DNA of 64,000 nucleotides from Epiperipatus broadwayi. Taxonomy: Eukaryota; Onychophora; Udeonychophora; Euonychophora; Peripatidae. The notes below the pieces were generated by a model. The model was not told the DNA's origin, made no database searches, and was given only the letters and a program-made list of their open reading frames with translations. This document shows positions 46,501-56,880 of this stretch, piece after piece. Within the stretch, counting starts at the first letter, position 1. Every line of letters starts with the position of its first letter. Location of the stretch: NCBI GenBank assembly GCA_028023455.1, contig JAQFVV010006294.1, positions 64,001 through 128,000 on the forward strand. Reading direction: 5' to 3'. Both the position numbers and the translations under genes were made by a program.

Positions 46501-49500
46501 ATATACAAAATTATTACTCAAGGTTATAGCTATTATTATTGAAGAAAATTTTGTTTTCAATCGATTTTGGTTGTTTTAAAGTTCCGAGAAAAAAATATAA
46601 AACTTTACTGCTCAAATTTTTACCAATAGTCTCTAATATCATAAAAGAAAATGTATAATGAAAATTCATATTACCAATCCCAGAGTTCAAACTTAGCTTG
46701 TTAAATGTCCATACTTTTGCAGTAATCAATTTCCACAGTTCACTGGAACAGTTTCTTTTCCTGAGGTTTATAATTATTTAATGGTGATGATGATGATAAG
46801 GTTATATGCTTCAATGGGAATCATTTGGGCACTGGAACTGTTTCTTCCCCTCCTGTTAAGTATAATTCTTCTAATAAATGGAGTATATCAATTGTTCCCC
46901 CATTCACAATTTTTCTTGGGTTTAAATTCAGTCACTGGAATAATTGAACTAGATGATTTAATACTTATCAGTAGATTAATCATTTTCCTTCAGCTTTCAA
47001 ATGCAGGTGAATGTTTTCTTCTATTTATTTTTCTTCTATTTAAAACCTCTTATTTCTCTCAATCAGTCATAAGGCATAGAATATTTTTAATTTCTGACAA
47101 GACATCCCACCCATATATGCGGCTCCAAGGTGGGTTATGGGATTTCCCAGATGAAATCTATATATTTTCTAGCCTGGCATCCTTACATTTTCAATCTTCA
47201 AAAAACTTTATATTAAAAAAAATGATTTTAAAAGGATATCTGGCAGAATTAAAACGCTTGTCTTTCCTTAGTTTCAATATTTAAAAAACTCTTTTCAACT
47301 GACTTTCCAGACTGGTTTTATACTTTATTTTTCAGTTAGAGTGATCAGTAACAAACAATATAAGAAACTTGCACTTAACATGATTTTTGGAAAGCTTAAT
47401 TAGTTTTTCAAGTAAAATGATCTTAAACGTTTCCTTTCTCACTCTGCTGGCAAAAATCACACTCCTATAATATTCCATCTCTTCTTTTTGATATATCTGA
47501 TGTGAAGATTTTAAGCTGTCAGAGCTTTATCAAAACAAAAAGTCTTTACAACAACCAAAACCTCTGAGTAAGAAAAAAAAATAGTTTAACAGAATTTCTT
47601 TTTTTTTTTCAATATGTAATAAAATGTAGATTTATCTATGCAATGTACACACACTCTCATTCAAATCATTTATAAAACTAGCCCATAAAAATAATGTGAA
47701 TGCTTTTTAGAAATTATATTTTTAATATCTAAAATTAAATCCTTAACTTTCAAACCCCAAACTATAATCATAGAAAAACAAAAATATAATAAAATATTAG
47801 GATCTAGTAAATGTAGGTTAGTTTTGAAGGTTAATATTTGAAATATAAAAATGATAACCAACTAGCTTGTCACGCACACTGCCTATATATGTGTTATAAT
47901 CTTACTTTTTAACAAAAAAATTAACTATTGAATAATTAAATGTGTGTACTACTCTTTTTGAGTTTTTATCAACACACAAACAAATAAAGAACGTAACTGT
48001 TGCCCCCACTCCCTTTGTCTCAGGTTTTTGGAACTTGATCTGGTAGGGTTTAAACTTGGGTGCCCTACAGCTTCCTTTCCTATATAAAAATGTGATGATT
48101 TTTGTTCCACATTTTCTTTCATGCACATTACTAAGAAATTTAGCTACTGACTAAATTGTAATGGCACAACACTAAACAAATTACTTTATAAGTCCTATAT
48201 TTTGTTAGAAGACTCCTATTAATAATAATCATTCTTCATTAGGTTAAAAACCATATTTCTATATAATTCTAGACATTAATTTTAATAAAATTATACATTT
48301 ATAATTTTTAATATCGATTCATGACAATTTACATATTTTTTAAAAAAAACTTTATTATTTAATAATAAAATTTAAAATCTACATTTGATGTTAAGCAAAA
48401 TGCAAATTACAATGTAATGAAAAATAATTGAAGAAGTTATTAAAAATGTTAGGTGAGCATTAAATTAAAAAATACAAAACTTATAAAGTAATTGTAAATA
48501 ATGTACACAAATAATGATGAATAATATTGGGAGAGCAATATGAAAATTGGTCTATTTACATTTCAAGACTTTATCTTGGACAGTAGTTTTTCTCCTTGCT
48601 ATTTCAATATCATGGAACAACATGGCTTTTATCTCTCTATTCTGCAGTTTATCTTCAGTACTGTTCTAAGAGCCTTTTCTCAATCTATATATTACTGCAA
48701 ACAAGGCTATAAAAGTAGAGAATTGACAGTACTTATTATTACAGGATGTTTTGTCCAAGAGGTCACAACAAACAACAAATTCTAAATAATAATTAGCTTC
48801 ATCTGTAGTTGGTAAGTTTGTACTTTAATTAAGAATGTTTCCAAACTAAATCAATTTCTAAAGATGATAATAATTCCCAATTAAATAATAATAAGAAAGA
48901 CTTTCGATAATTTTGTATGTAAAACTGTTCTGCGAAAATAATTAATTCTCTTTAATATTTTTTTTTCTTTTTATAATTTTATCTATTCAATTCTACTATT
49001 ATGGATAAATCTATAGCATAACTGTAATCTTTCAATGCAATGGTGTCCATGGAAAAAATAAATGACATTAAAAAATTTGCAGCCATAAGAATAATAAAAA
49101 AATATTTGTTGGATGTGTGATCAATTAATAACTTCATGCTCTTCATTTCAAACACTTCAGATTTGTCAATACATATACGGTTGGGTCGAAAATATAGGTG
49201 GATTCATTCTATATTTTCTTAAAGACTATCTTGTGTTTGAAAAAGTGGGAGTATTCATTTATATAGTGACATCTGCAAAGCGCATGTGTATTAGCTTATT
49301 GGCTTATTAATATTATGGATGATTATAGTAAAATACTACTCTCTAAAATGACTACTTAAATCGGAAGCTAATATTGGGACTACTTTCTAGTATCCACTGA
49401 TTTCTTCAGGCATGCATAGATAATCTATGTGTAACAAAGGTTTATATATTGTGTTGGGGTGGTAGTGGAATGAATCTCTTTCTTATCCTTCACATTTCAT

Positions 49501-50380
49501 ATAAACAACAACTTAATTATTAATGTAACTTGTTAAATTTATAGAAACTACTTTCCTTCATAGTTTATATGCTACCTATCAAAATTATCTTCACTGTTTT
49601 TAACTTTAAAAAAAAAAAATTATAAATATTTCACAATCTTGAAACAACTTGTCAATCCCCTCATTGATAAATTAATAAGATTTATTATGACTTAAATATT
49701 CATAGATAATATACTTTTTTAGATACTTTGAAAATAATCTATTTAGCCAAAAAATATAGACTTATAAATAATTTTTTAATCAATATATTTATTATACCTT
49801 TTATTATTCTTAAGTGATACAAAGTTTTGCACTTTTTGTACATAAATTATTTTCCAAGTCTATGGTTACTGTATGCTAATTGCTTTTTAGAATTTCATAA
49901 TTATGCATAAAAATATAAATGTATATTATTTAAAATATTTACTTTTATTAACATAACAGTAACAAATTGTATAGTAAATATATTATTTAAAACTTTATGT
50001 ACAAAAAACATTGTTTTTTAGTCCATAATTTTATTTCTTAGTATTTTCAAAGTCCATAAGTTTTATTTCTTATTGATACTGAAATGTTATATATATATCA
50101 ATATCTGAGAGTCAAGTCCATACACTTTATTTCTTAGTATTTTCAAAGCCTATACATTTTATTTCTTATTGATTAGTTTTTTCTTTGGTTATTAGAAAGT
50201 ACTATATATCTATATCTGTAGGTAATATGAATGTTACATTAAAACTGTATCACCTTTTAATTTATAAATTTTTTTTATTTCAGGTTAGCTTATTTATAAC
50301 ATTATTTATTGTTTGAACTGATATCTATGTTATGTTTTCTATTCAAAACAAATAAAATAATTCAGTAATAGATTACTATG
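43588..50380. other. Pyrophosphatase intron, no secure gene
   Basis: AT-rich. It holds a 23-bp perfect direct repeat (44738-44760 and 44867-44889, GATCAAAATATTAATTATCA core) in a stretch with recurring ATTGTAACTTAATAAAA words (44520-45150), an AAT run near 45933-45950, and a ~95-bp tandem duplication at 50021-50174. The open frame at 46781-47284 is considered spurious. Confidence 0.55.
50021..50174. repeat. Tandem duplication, ~95-bp period
   Basis: Copies at 50021-50077 and 50116-50174 share GTCCATA..TTTATTTCTTAG, TATTTTCAAAG.C.ATA and TTTTATTTCTTATTGAT, separated by about 40 bp. Confidence 0.75.
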
Positions 50381-50384
50381 ACCA

Positions 50385-50600
50385 ACTTTGCACAGTTTAT
50401 CATAGTTGGTAGACTGTCCGAATTGGAATCAGAAGATCCCAGGATCGATTCTAATACTTGCAGGTCTGGCATTCAAACTACTTATGAAATCATGAGCAAT
50501 AAAGCCATATGCTTTTTTTTTAATGACCGAGTGATATTATTTACTCATTACTGGTGGTAGTTTGCCATCTTAACACAATTTACTCAAGCATCTTACATTA
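50385..50600 (+). mobile_element. tRNA-derived SINE
   Basis: A tRNA-like head with box A-like ATAGTTGGTAGACTG (50402-50416) and box B-like GGATCGATTCTAA (about 50442-50454) at tRNA spacing, joined by TCCGAATTGGAATCAGAAGA. There is no acceptor-stem match or intact cloverleaf, and unrelated sequence follows, so it is a SINE and not a tRNA gene. Confidence 0.6.
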
Positions 50601-53059
50601 GAACTATATCAGAGATGTTAATGAACTTTTACATAATAAATCATTTGGATGTTATCAAGTCTGCATAAAAAAGCCAGTCGAAATTCCCATTAAATACTTT
50701 TAGCGCAAATGTTTGCAATAACATGATTATCATTATACAAACTATGAAGTTTGTTTATATCATGGGTAAGAATCTTCATTGTAAAATAACATGATGCTGC
50801 TCTAGTTATGATTATGATATAATATCAGTCATACATATGATAAATGAAAAAGAAAATGAAAAAAAATAAAAATGCACATATATGCAAAACAATATTTCAG
50901 GATGATAATTATTTTTTTCCTTTGCTTAATATGCAATTTTGAAATTTAAAAAAATGCTTAACAATATCTTATATTAAATTCTCTATATAAAAAGTTGCTA
51001 TTTTGATAAATACCATTTTATTTTGTATGATAAGCTCAAATCTTTAAGAATTCAACTCATAAAGCTTAATATTAATTTTAAAAGGTTCCCTATAATTGAG
51101 AAGATAATAAAATGTACATTTAACTAAAATCCATTCTGAATTTCTAAATTTAAAATTTACAAGAGATTTTTTTTTTTTAAGTGAAAGCTTCATGAAGTAT
51201 ATTATCCCATTTATTTTATATATAAATATCATCTTACCAAACTAGTTTCTTTTTTCTAAATTGTTTACTTGGGGGGAAAAGTTAGAAAGGTATGTGTTAT
51301 ATAAATGACATCATTTATATAAGAAATATTCTCTGAAATAAATTAGCTTTATATGTAGCAAAAAGTCAGAAAGTTTTCAAATCTTTCAACTTTTGTGATA
51401 TACAGAGAGAAAAAAAGATGAGAATTAGAAAAAATTTCTCATTCACTTAAAACCCCACCCTCACACTCAGCAGAATAAATTAGCTGCAGTACTTTCATTT
51501 ATACATATTTTGAAGTGTATTAGCTATGATTATTTGAAACTAATCTCAAAATCACACATACCCAAAGTAAAATTTCACTAATATAAAATATATTTATTTT
51601 CAAAATAATCTATAAATACATTCAGGTGAATGTACATGTATATGCACAAGATTTAAATAAGAAGTAGATAAATTTCTTTTTTTATAGTTTTATATACTTT
51701 TTTTCTAATATATAGTGACTCACTAAAATAAATTGCCAATTCTTGATAAAAGAAGTTTTATTAAATTAAAAATTAATGTGAATAACATTTGAGAACTAGG
51801 GATTATCAAATTATTGTATTTTTGTACATAGACCAATACATTTTTTTTTTAAATTTTCAAGTGAAAAAAAGATGGAATATGTAAAACAGATGTGTAGTAC
51901 AGAGAAAATTGAAATAGTTGCAAGATATCAAAAAGTAAAGATTCAATACTAACAAGAAATATAAAAAAAGGTCAGAATTAGTTAAGTGTGTGATTGAATG
52001 AGAAATCAGAGAAGTGTATTACGAAAGAAATCATTATAAAATCTTAAAAGAAGACCTGAAATGGTACAGAAGTGGAGGCAAATAATTAAAATAATGATTA
52101 TTATAAATAATATTCCTCCTAAATATTTAGAATACTTTTTTAAAAACAAATCTTAAATTTTTACTGAAAAAAGCAGCTACATGTTATATATGTGCAGATT
52201 ATATGGATAAAAATATGGAAATTACATAGTAATTTATCATGTTAAACTGGAACATTGTTAAATATATATCAAAGCTATTCACTATAAAGTAAAAAAAAAT
52301 ATTTACAAAAAAAATAGAAAACATTTTTTTAGATTAGTTCTATCATTGAACTTCACTTGTTTTCTATACATTAATAATGACTATTCAAATACTGTGTTTC
52401 AATGTAGAAAATAATGAACAAGGCAAAAAGTTACATTTAAGTTAAAAAAAAAAAAAAAGTCCAGCATCAAAAAAAAATAGAAATTTATTTTGCTATTCTT
52501 GCCATTTCATCATGATTACTTAACATATTGAGTAAGATTTACAATTTAAGACCAAAATCTTGAATATAGTACTACAAAATGAGTTATTGTTATTTGAACT
52601 ACAACTTTATATGTAATCTTTATCTTGACCAATGAACCAAACGTTATTGACAAACATTTCAATACCCCACCCCCACCCCATCTATATATTTTTTGCGTAC
52701 TTATGGTATTACACGATATATAATAAATTGTTCAATTTAAAACTTTTAATTATAATGATTATTACTTTAAAACATTTCATCTTGCAAATATTTTAACCAG
52801 TTTTCCACATATTATGCATACTGATTATTGCAATATTTTCAGTAGCAAATTCTTATCAATCAACATGCTTTCATGTTATATGTAAAATATAATTTTTATT
52901 ATATTATATATGTATGATAATTTGACTGGGTATATAAAATTAATTTGCTAACTATAAAAAAAGACAGAAGGTTTAAATGTATAAAATATTACTCTGGCTA
53001 GTTAAAATTGAATTAAACTAACAATAAACTATTTTATTTCAACACACATATGCACAAAT
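50601..53059. other. Pyrophosphatase intron, no gene seen
   Basis: Very AT-rich with many poly-A and poly-T runs. Nothing recognised. Confidence 0.55.
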
Positions 53060-53690
53060 ATATATTACTATTTATCTTTTTCACAAGTGTGTGGTCATGT
53101 GTATTAGTTATATAAGATAGAGTGGATAATTGAAGGGAGCTTGAAAATCTGTGTTAAAGTCCCCTATATTACATTTAAACTCCAAGTATATGAATTATGC
53201 TTGTATTTCAAAAATATTACAGATTCAGCCTGTTTCCTGCCCATTCCTCTTCTGTGTATTTGAATGGACAAGGTCCTATACATGAGGTATCAAAGTGACT
53301 TAAGGTCAACATGGGTATGCCAATAATATTGGCATTAACAAGAGATTTGGGCATACTATCACCAGCTTTTCAGTAATATTAGATGGCTAACGAGTTAGAG
53401 AGTGGAATAGATTGAAGCCTGTCCATTAAGGTTTGAAGATTTTCTATCTTAATATAAACCATGCACATATTATATATATATATATGTGTATGTGTGTATG
53501 TGGAAGATGATAATCTGGACCAACTGATGAGTGCTGGTTCAGCAAGAAATATATATATATTGGAGATCAATTATCTTTTTCACATGTGTGGTCATGTGTA
53601 TTGGTTATATGAGATAGAGTGGATAATTGAAGGGAGCTTAAAACTCGGTGTTCAAATCTCCTATATTATATATATATATATATCAGTTTC
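53060..53690 (+). repeat. tRNA-related repeat, ~1.4 tandem copies
   Basis: Same family as the array at 26140-27330. The end of one unit (CACAAGTGTGTGGTCATGTG, GGATAATTGAAGGGAGCTTG, tail TTCAGCCTGTTTCCTG) is followed by a complete unit (CCAATAATATTGGCATTAAC ... AACTGATGAGTGCTGGTTCA ... GGGAGCTTAAAACTCGGTGT). Unit length is about 480 bp, expanded by TA/TG microsatellites. Confidence 0.8.
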
Positions 53691-53886
53691 TTTAATAAGC
53701 ACCTACTTCTCTCACACTAGCTGTAATCTACTGTTTTACTTCTATTTTAGTGATATAAATGTAATGTAGTGCAATTTTTATATTATCATAAAACATTAAT
53801 TTTTCTTTTATAATTTCAATCGTTAAATTTCAGATGCTTAATCTCTTTATAATGTATATATAGGTGTTCTTCTGGGTTTTAATATA

Positions 53887-54744
53887 CACCTGGGTCTCGT
53901 TTTACGCGATAGATAGGTTCCTCAGAAAACACGCGCAAACGAAATCGCGCTAAAATAGACGTAACTTACATTGAAAAAGGGGGGATGCAGTCTGTGATTT
54001 TTCAAAATTCGCATAAAAGCAAAGCACCAATGTAAAATTACTTTAAAATTTGCGCAAAAAAAAAATAAGGAAATAAAATATGACTAATAAAAAATTTCAA
54101 ATTTGAAAAAAATTGATACAAGACAAACTTTTTTTAACTATAATATTTAATTTTATTCAAAATAATATATTTTTATGCATAATTTACAGTACAGTAATTT
54201 ACATTTTTTTATACACGTTTTAATTATTATGATTTTCTGGTGACAACGTAATTAGTAATTAATCTTTGAGACAATGATTTTATTAATTGTTTACGAAGTT
54301 CGCGATATCCAGACATACAATCATTTAGCTCTCATTGGAATTTAAGAGCACATTAATAATTAGTGTCATTAATAAGAAAATAATAATTGATTACGTTCTT
54401 TTTTAAAAAGCAAAAACAGAATGTGATTTAAAATGCAAAATTAACATGCACAATGTTTGAACAAATTTACATTATAATCTTGTAAAATTTAATATGTGTA
54501 TACATAAAATGTGGAAATCATGATTTTAATTTCATTATTGCATAAAATAAAGCACTGAAAATATTGAAATTACTAAGATGAAAGTCGAATTCCAATAATG
54601 TACTATTACTTTCAATATAACGTAAGTGCACGAAATTTATTATTTAAAGTAATTGCGCATTATCAGAAATCGACTTCCGGTGAAGCACGAATCGCGTAAT
54701 TTCAAAATCGTGTTAAATAAGTCCGCGTAAAAGAGACCCAGGTG
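53887..54744. mobile_element. MITE with TA target duplication (Tc1/mariner/pogo type)
   Basis: Left end CACCTGGGTCTCGTTTTACG pairs with the right end, whose complement reads CACCTGGGTCTCTTTTACGC, with one single-base indel. TA dinucleotides flank both ends (53885-53886, 54745-54746). Interior CG-containing words (ATCGCGCTAA, GAATCGCGTAATTTC) are typical of pogo/Tigger-like relatives. 858 bp, no transposase. It ends 125 bp from the pyrophosphatase exon. Confidence 0.85.
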
Positions 54745-54869
54745 TACATGCATATTATATATGTCCATCCTTATTTCAAACATCTCAGCTATTAAATATA
54801 TATATATACACATTCAAAGATACATAAGAACACTGAAATTAAAATTTATATATATAAATGATACATTAC

Positions 54870-54956
54870 TCTATTTTTAGCTTGTCCATTAAATGCAAAA
54901 TGATTCTCTGGTTTGCCATCAGGAATTTTATATATTCTAAACCATTCATGTGTTGC
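54870..54956 (-). CDS. Inorganic pyrophosphatase, internal exon with active-site Tyr-Lys
   Basis: Minus-strand exon of exactly 29 codons (phase 0 to 0), acceptor TTATTTAG and donor GTAATG. It encodes [18 protein letters not shown] followed by [11 protein letters not shown]. The [13 protein letters not shown] block is near-invariant in eukaryotic family I PPases; its Tyr-Lys pair contributes to phosphate binding in the yeast enzyme. Continuation is by the exon at 21303-21388, 33.5 kb away. Upstream exons holding the metal-binding DNDPIDVCE region must lie beyond position 64000. Intact sequence across three exons indicates a functional gene; an arthropod homologue is also the NURF-38 chromatin-remodelling subunit. 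Confidence 0.95.
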
Positions 54957-55769
54957 CTAAATAATAAGCAAAAATTGCTACAGTTATTATTACATACAAC
55001 ATACATTCAAATTAATTTGGATTTGGTAAATAAAAGATAGAACAATTAGAATTTTATAAATAACAACAACAACAACAAAAAAAACAGCATATGAAAAAGA
55101 AACTGAAGATAATTATATTTTACAATCTAAAACAGCCTAAAATATGTAAATTAATGAGTTGATCAGTAAATGATAACTATATAAAAAACAGGATGGAGAT
55201 AAGGCACAATGATTGAAAAAATTAATTAAAAATGATTAAAATCTATATGAATTTATCAGCTCTCATAATTAAATTAATTTCAGCAATCTGTGCAGATTTT
55301 GATCGTGAGCATATTTTAATAAGTACATCATTTATAAAAGAGGATAATGAAGCAAAACTTGATAAGGATCAGAAGTATAATCTTTCAAAATATTGAAATT
55401 CTATCTCTGACAGTAATCTGATGTAATAATAAATAATTTGAAGGATTTTTTTAAAAAAGGCTTTGAAACCATAAAGAGCAGATTTTTCTTAATATTAATC
55501 TCAGATTAAGTGTTATTTAAGATGTTAACACTAAATATCAAAGAATTAACAACTAGTGAAAGACATAATAAAAACCCATATTTAAAGCCTTATTTTAGCC
55601 TTTAAAATGTCTATCTATATTTATTCTTCTCTATTAACAAAGTCTACTCCATATTTTTATTTTTAAAATGAAATTAAAATATAGTGAAAATAATTTCCAT
55701 TTGTCAAGTATAAATAAACACATTTATAATTAAAATATTCCTACAGTTTCACATATACATATATGTTGA
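54957..55769. other. Pyrophosphatase intron, no gene seen
   Basis: AT-rich, includes an AAC run at 55062-55078. Nothing else recognised. Confidence 0.55.
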
Positions 55770-56880
55770 TACGAAAAAATTCACTGAAAATATAGAAACT
55801 CGTGCTTTAGATTCATCATCATTAAAGCCTCTCATTTGGCTCAGATACATAGATGACACTTTTGTCAAATGGCAACATGGAAAAATAAATTAGATGATTT
55901 TTTCTTACATTTAAATAATATGCATCCTCATATTAAATTTACAATGGTGATGGAAAACTCCTTTTCTTGATATTCTAGTCACCAGAACACCAAATAGTAA
56001 ATCTTTTTCGATTTACAGAAAAGATACACACACGGATAGATATTTCCATTTACATTCTCATCGTCACCCAACTCAGATAGTTTCTGTAACCAAAACTCTT
56101 TTAAATAGAGCAATTAACCTTTCAGATGAGTCACATCTGAAAAAAAAAATCATATTAATAGTGTTTTATTAGCAAATAGTTATAATTATAAATTTATTAA
56201 AAAAGCCTTATTTCAAGCCCAAAATGGACAAAATAGAAAACAAAAAGATGATAAACTATTAGGATTTGTGCTCCATATATAAAAAAAATTAAAGACAGTA
56301 TTGGACGTATATTAAAACACTACATAAATACAGTGTTTTCTACTCATCAAAATATCAGCAATATAATAACCAAGCCTAAGGATCAATCCCTCTTGAATCT
56401 CAGTGTTTATCAAATCTCATGTGAAAATTGTAAAGCTTCTTACATAGGTATTAGTAATCATTGCATCAGTGTTAGGAGAGATGAGCATGCTAGTGAGTTA
56501 AACAACACTCATCAGCAGCAGCACTCTCACTCCATACTATAGATTCAGGTCATAAAATTGATTTTTCTAGTACCAGGATCATATCCAGATGTGATAATCT
56601 CTACAAGTGCAAAATTAGAGAAGCCATTGAGATACTTAAAAGGCCAGATTGTATCTATAAGTGAGATGATGCATGCAAACTTCCTCCTATTTGCAAAGAT
56701 TTTGTTAAAAACCATTCTTAGTTTAACATTTTTGCTATTGGTGGAACTTTAACGTTTTTTTTTCAAATCAGTCATTGTAGCGCCTCTACAACCCTCTTTC
56801 TACCTTTTATCACCCAGTAATGACTTGTGTGATCAAGTCGAAACGTCGATATATCAATATTTAAAATATTTTAACACGGA
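55770..56880 (+). mobile_element. Penelope-like element, 5'-truncated
   Basis: Contains the end of the RT, a GIY-YIG endonuclease and a 3' end with a GACTTG-TGTGAT-CAAGTC hairpin directly followed by GAAAC (56822-56844). This is the element class in which RT and GIY-YIG are fused. The hairpin-GAAAC motif resembles stem II and core of the hammerheads reported in such elements, but the CUGANGA box before it is lost (CAGTAATGA). Confidence 0.85.
55780..56760 (+). pseudogene. Penelope RT/GIY-YIG remnant
   Basis: RT palm: WLRYIDDTFVKW (about 55840), an intact YxDD. It is followed by LNNMHPHIKFTMVMEN, FLDILVTRTPNSKSFSIYRK, THTDRYFHLHSHRHP and TKTLLNRAINLSD. GIY-YIG: SVYQISCENCKASYIG (56400-56450) and RRDEHASELNN with the following His-rich stretch. 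A few frameshifts and stops break it (e.g. near 55880, 55970, 56140, 56280 and 56540). The endonuclease would nick the target and the RT copy the RNA. The element seems younger than the hAT fossil, as motifs are well kept. Confidence 0.85.

Noticed and set aside
46781-47284. 167-codon open frame on the plus strand, hydrophobic start
   Set aside because: Long for this composition, but Leu/Ile/Phe/Ser-rich as expected of T-rich DNA; no domain, no splice or promoter context. Its start overlaps a GATGATGATGATAA simple repeat. Treated as chance.
50402-50460. Possible tRNA gene
   Set aside because: Boxes A and B are tRNA-like but no acceptor stem or complete cloverleaf could be formed, and it continues into unrelated sequence. 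Called a SINE.
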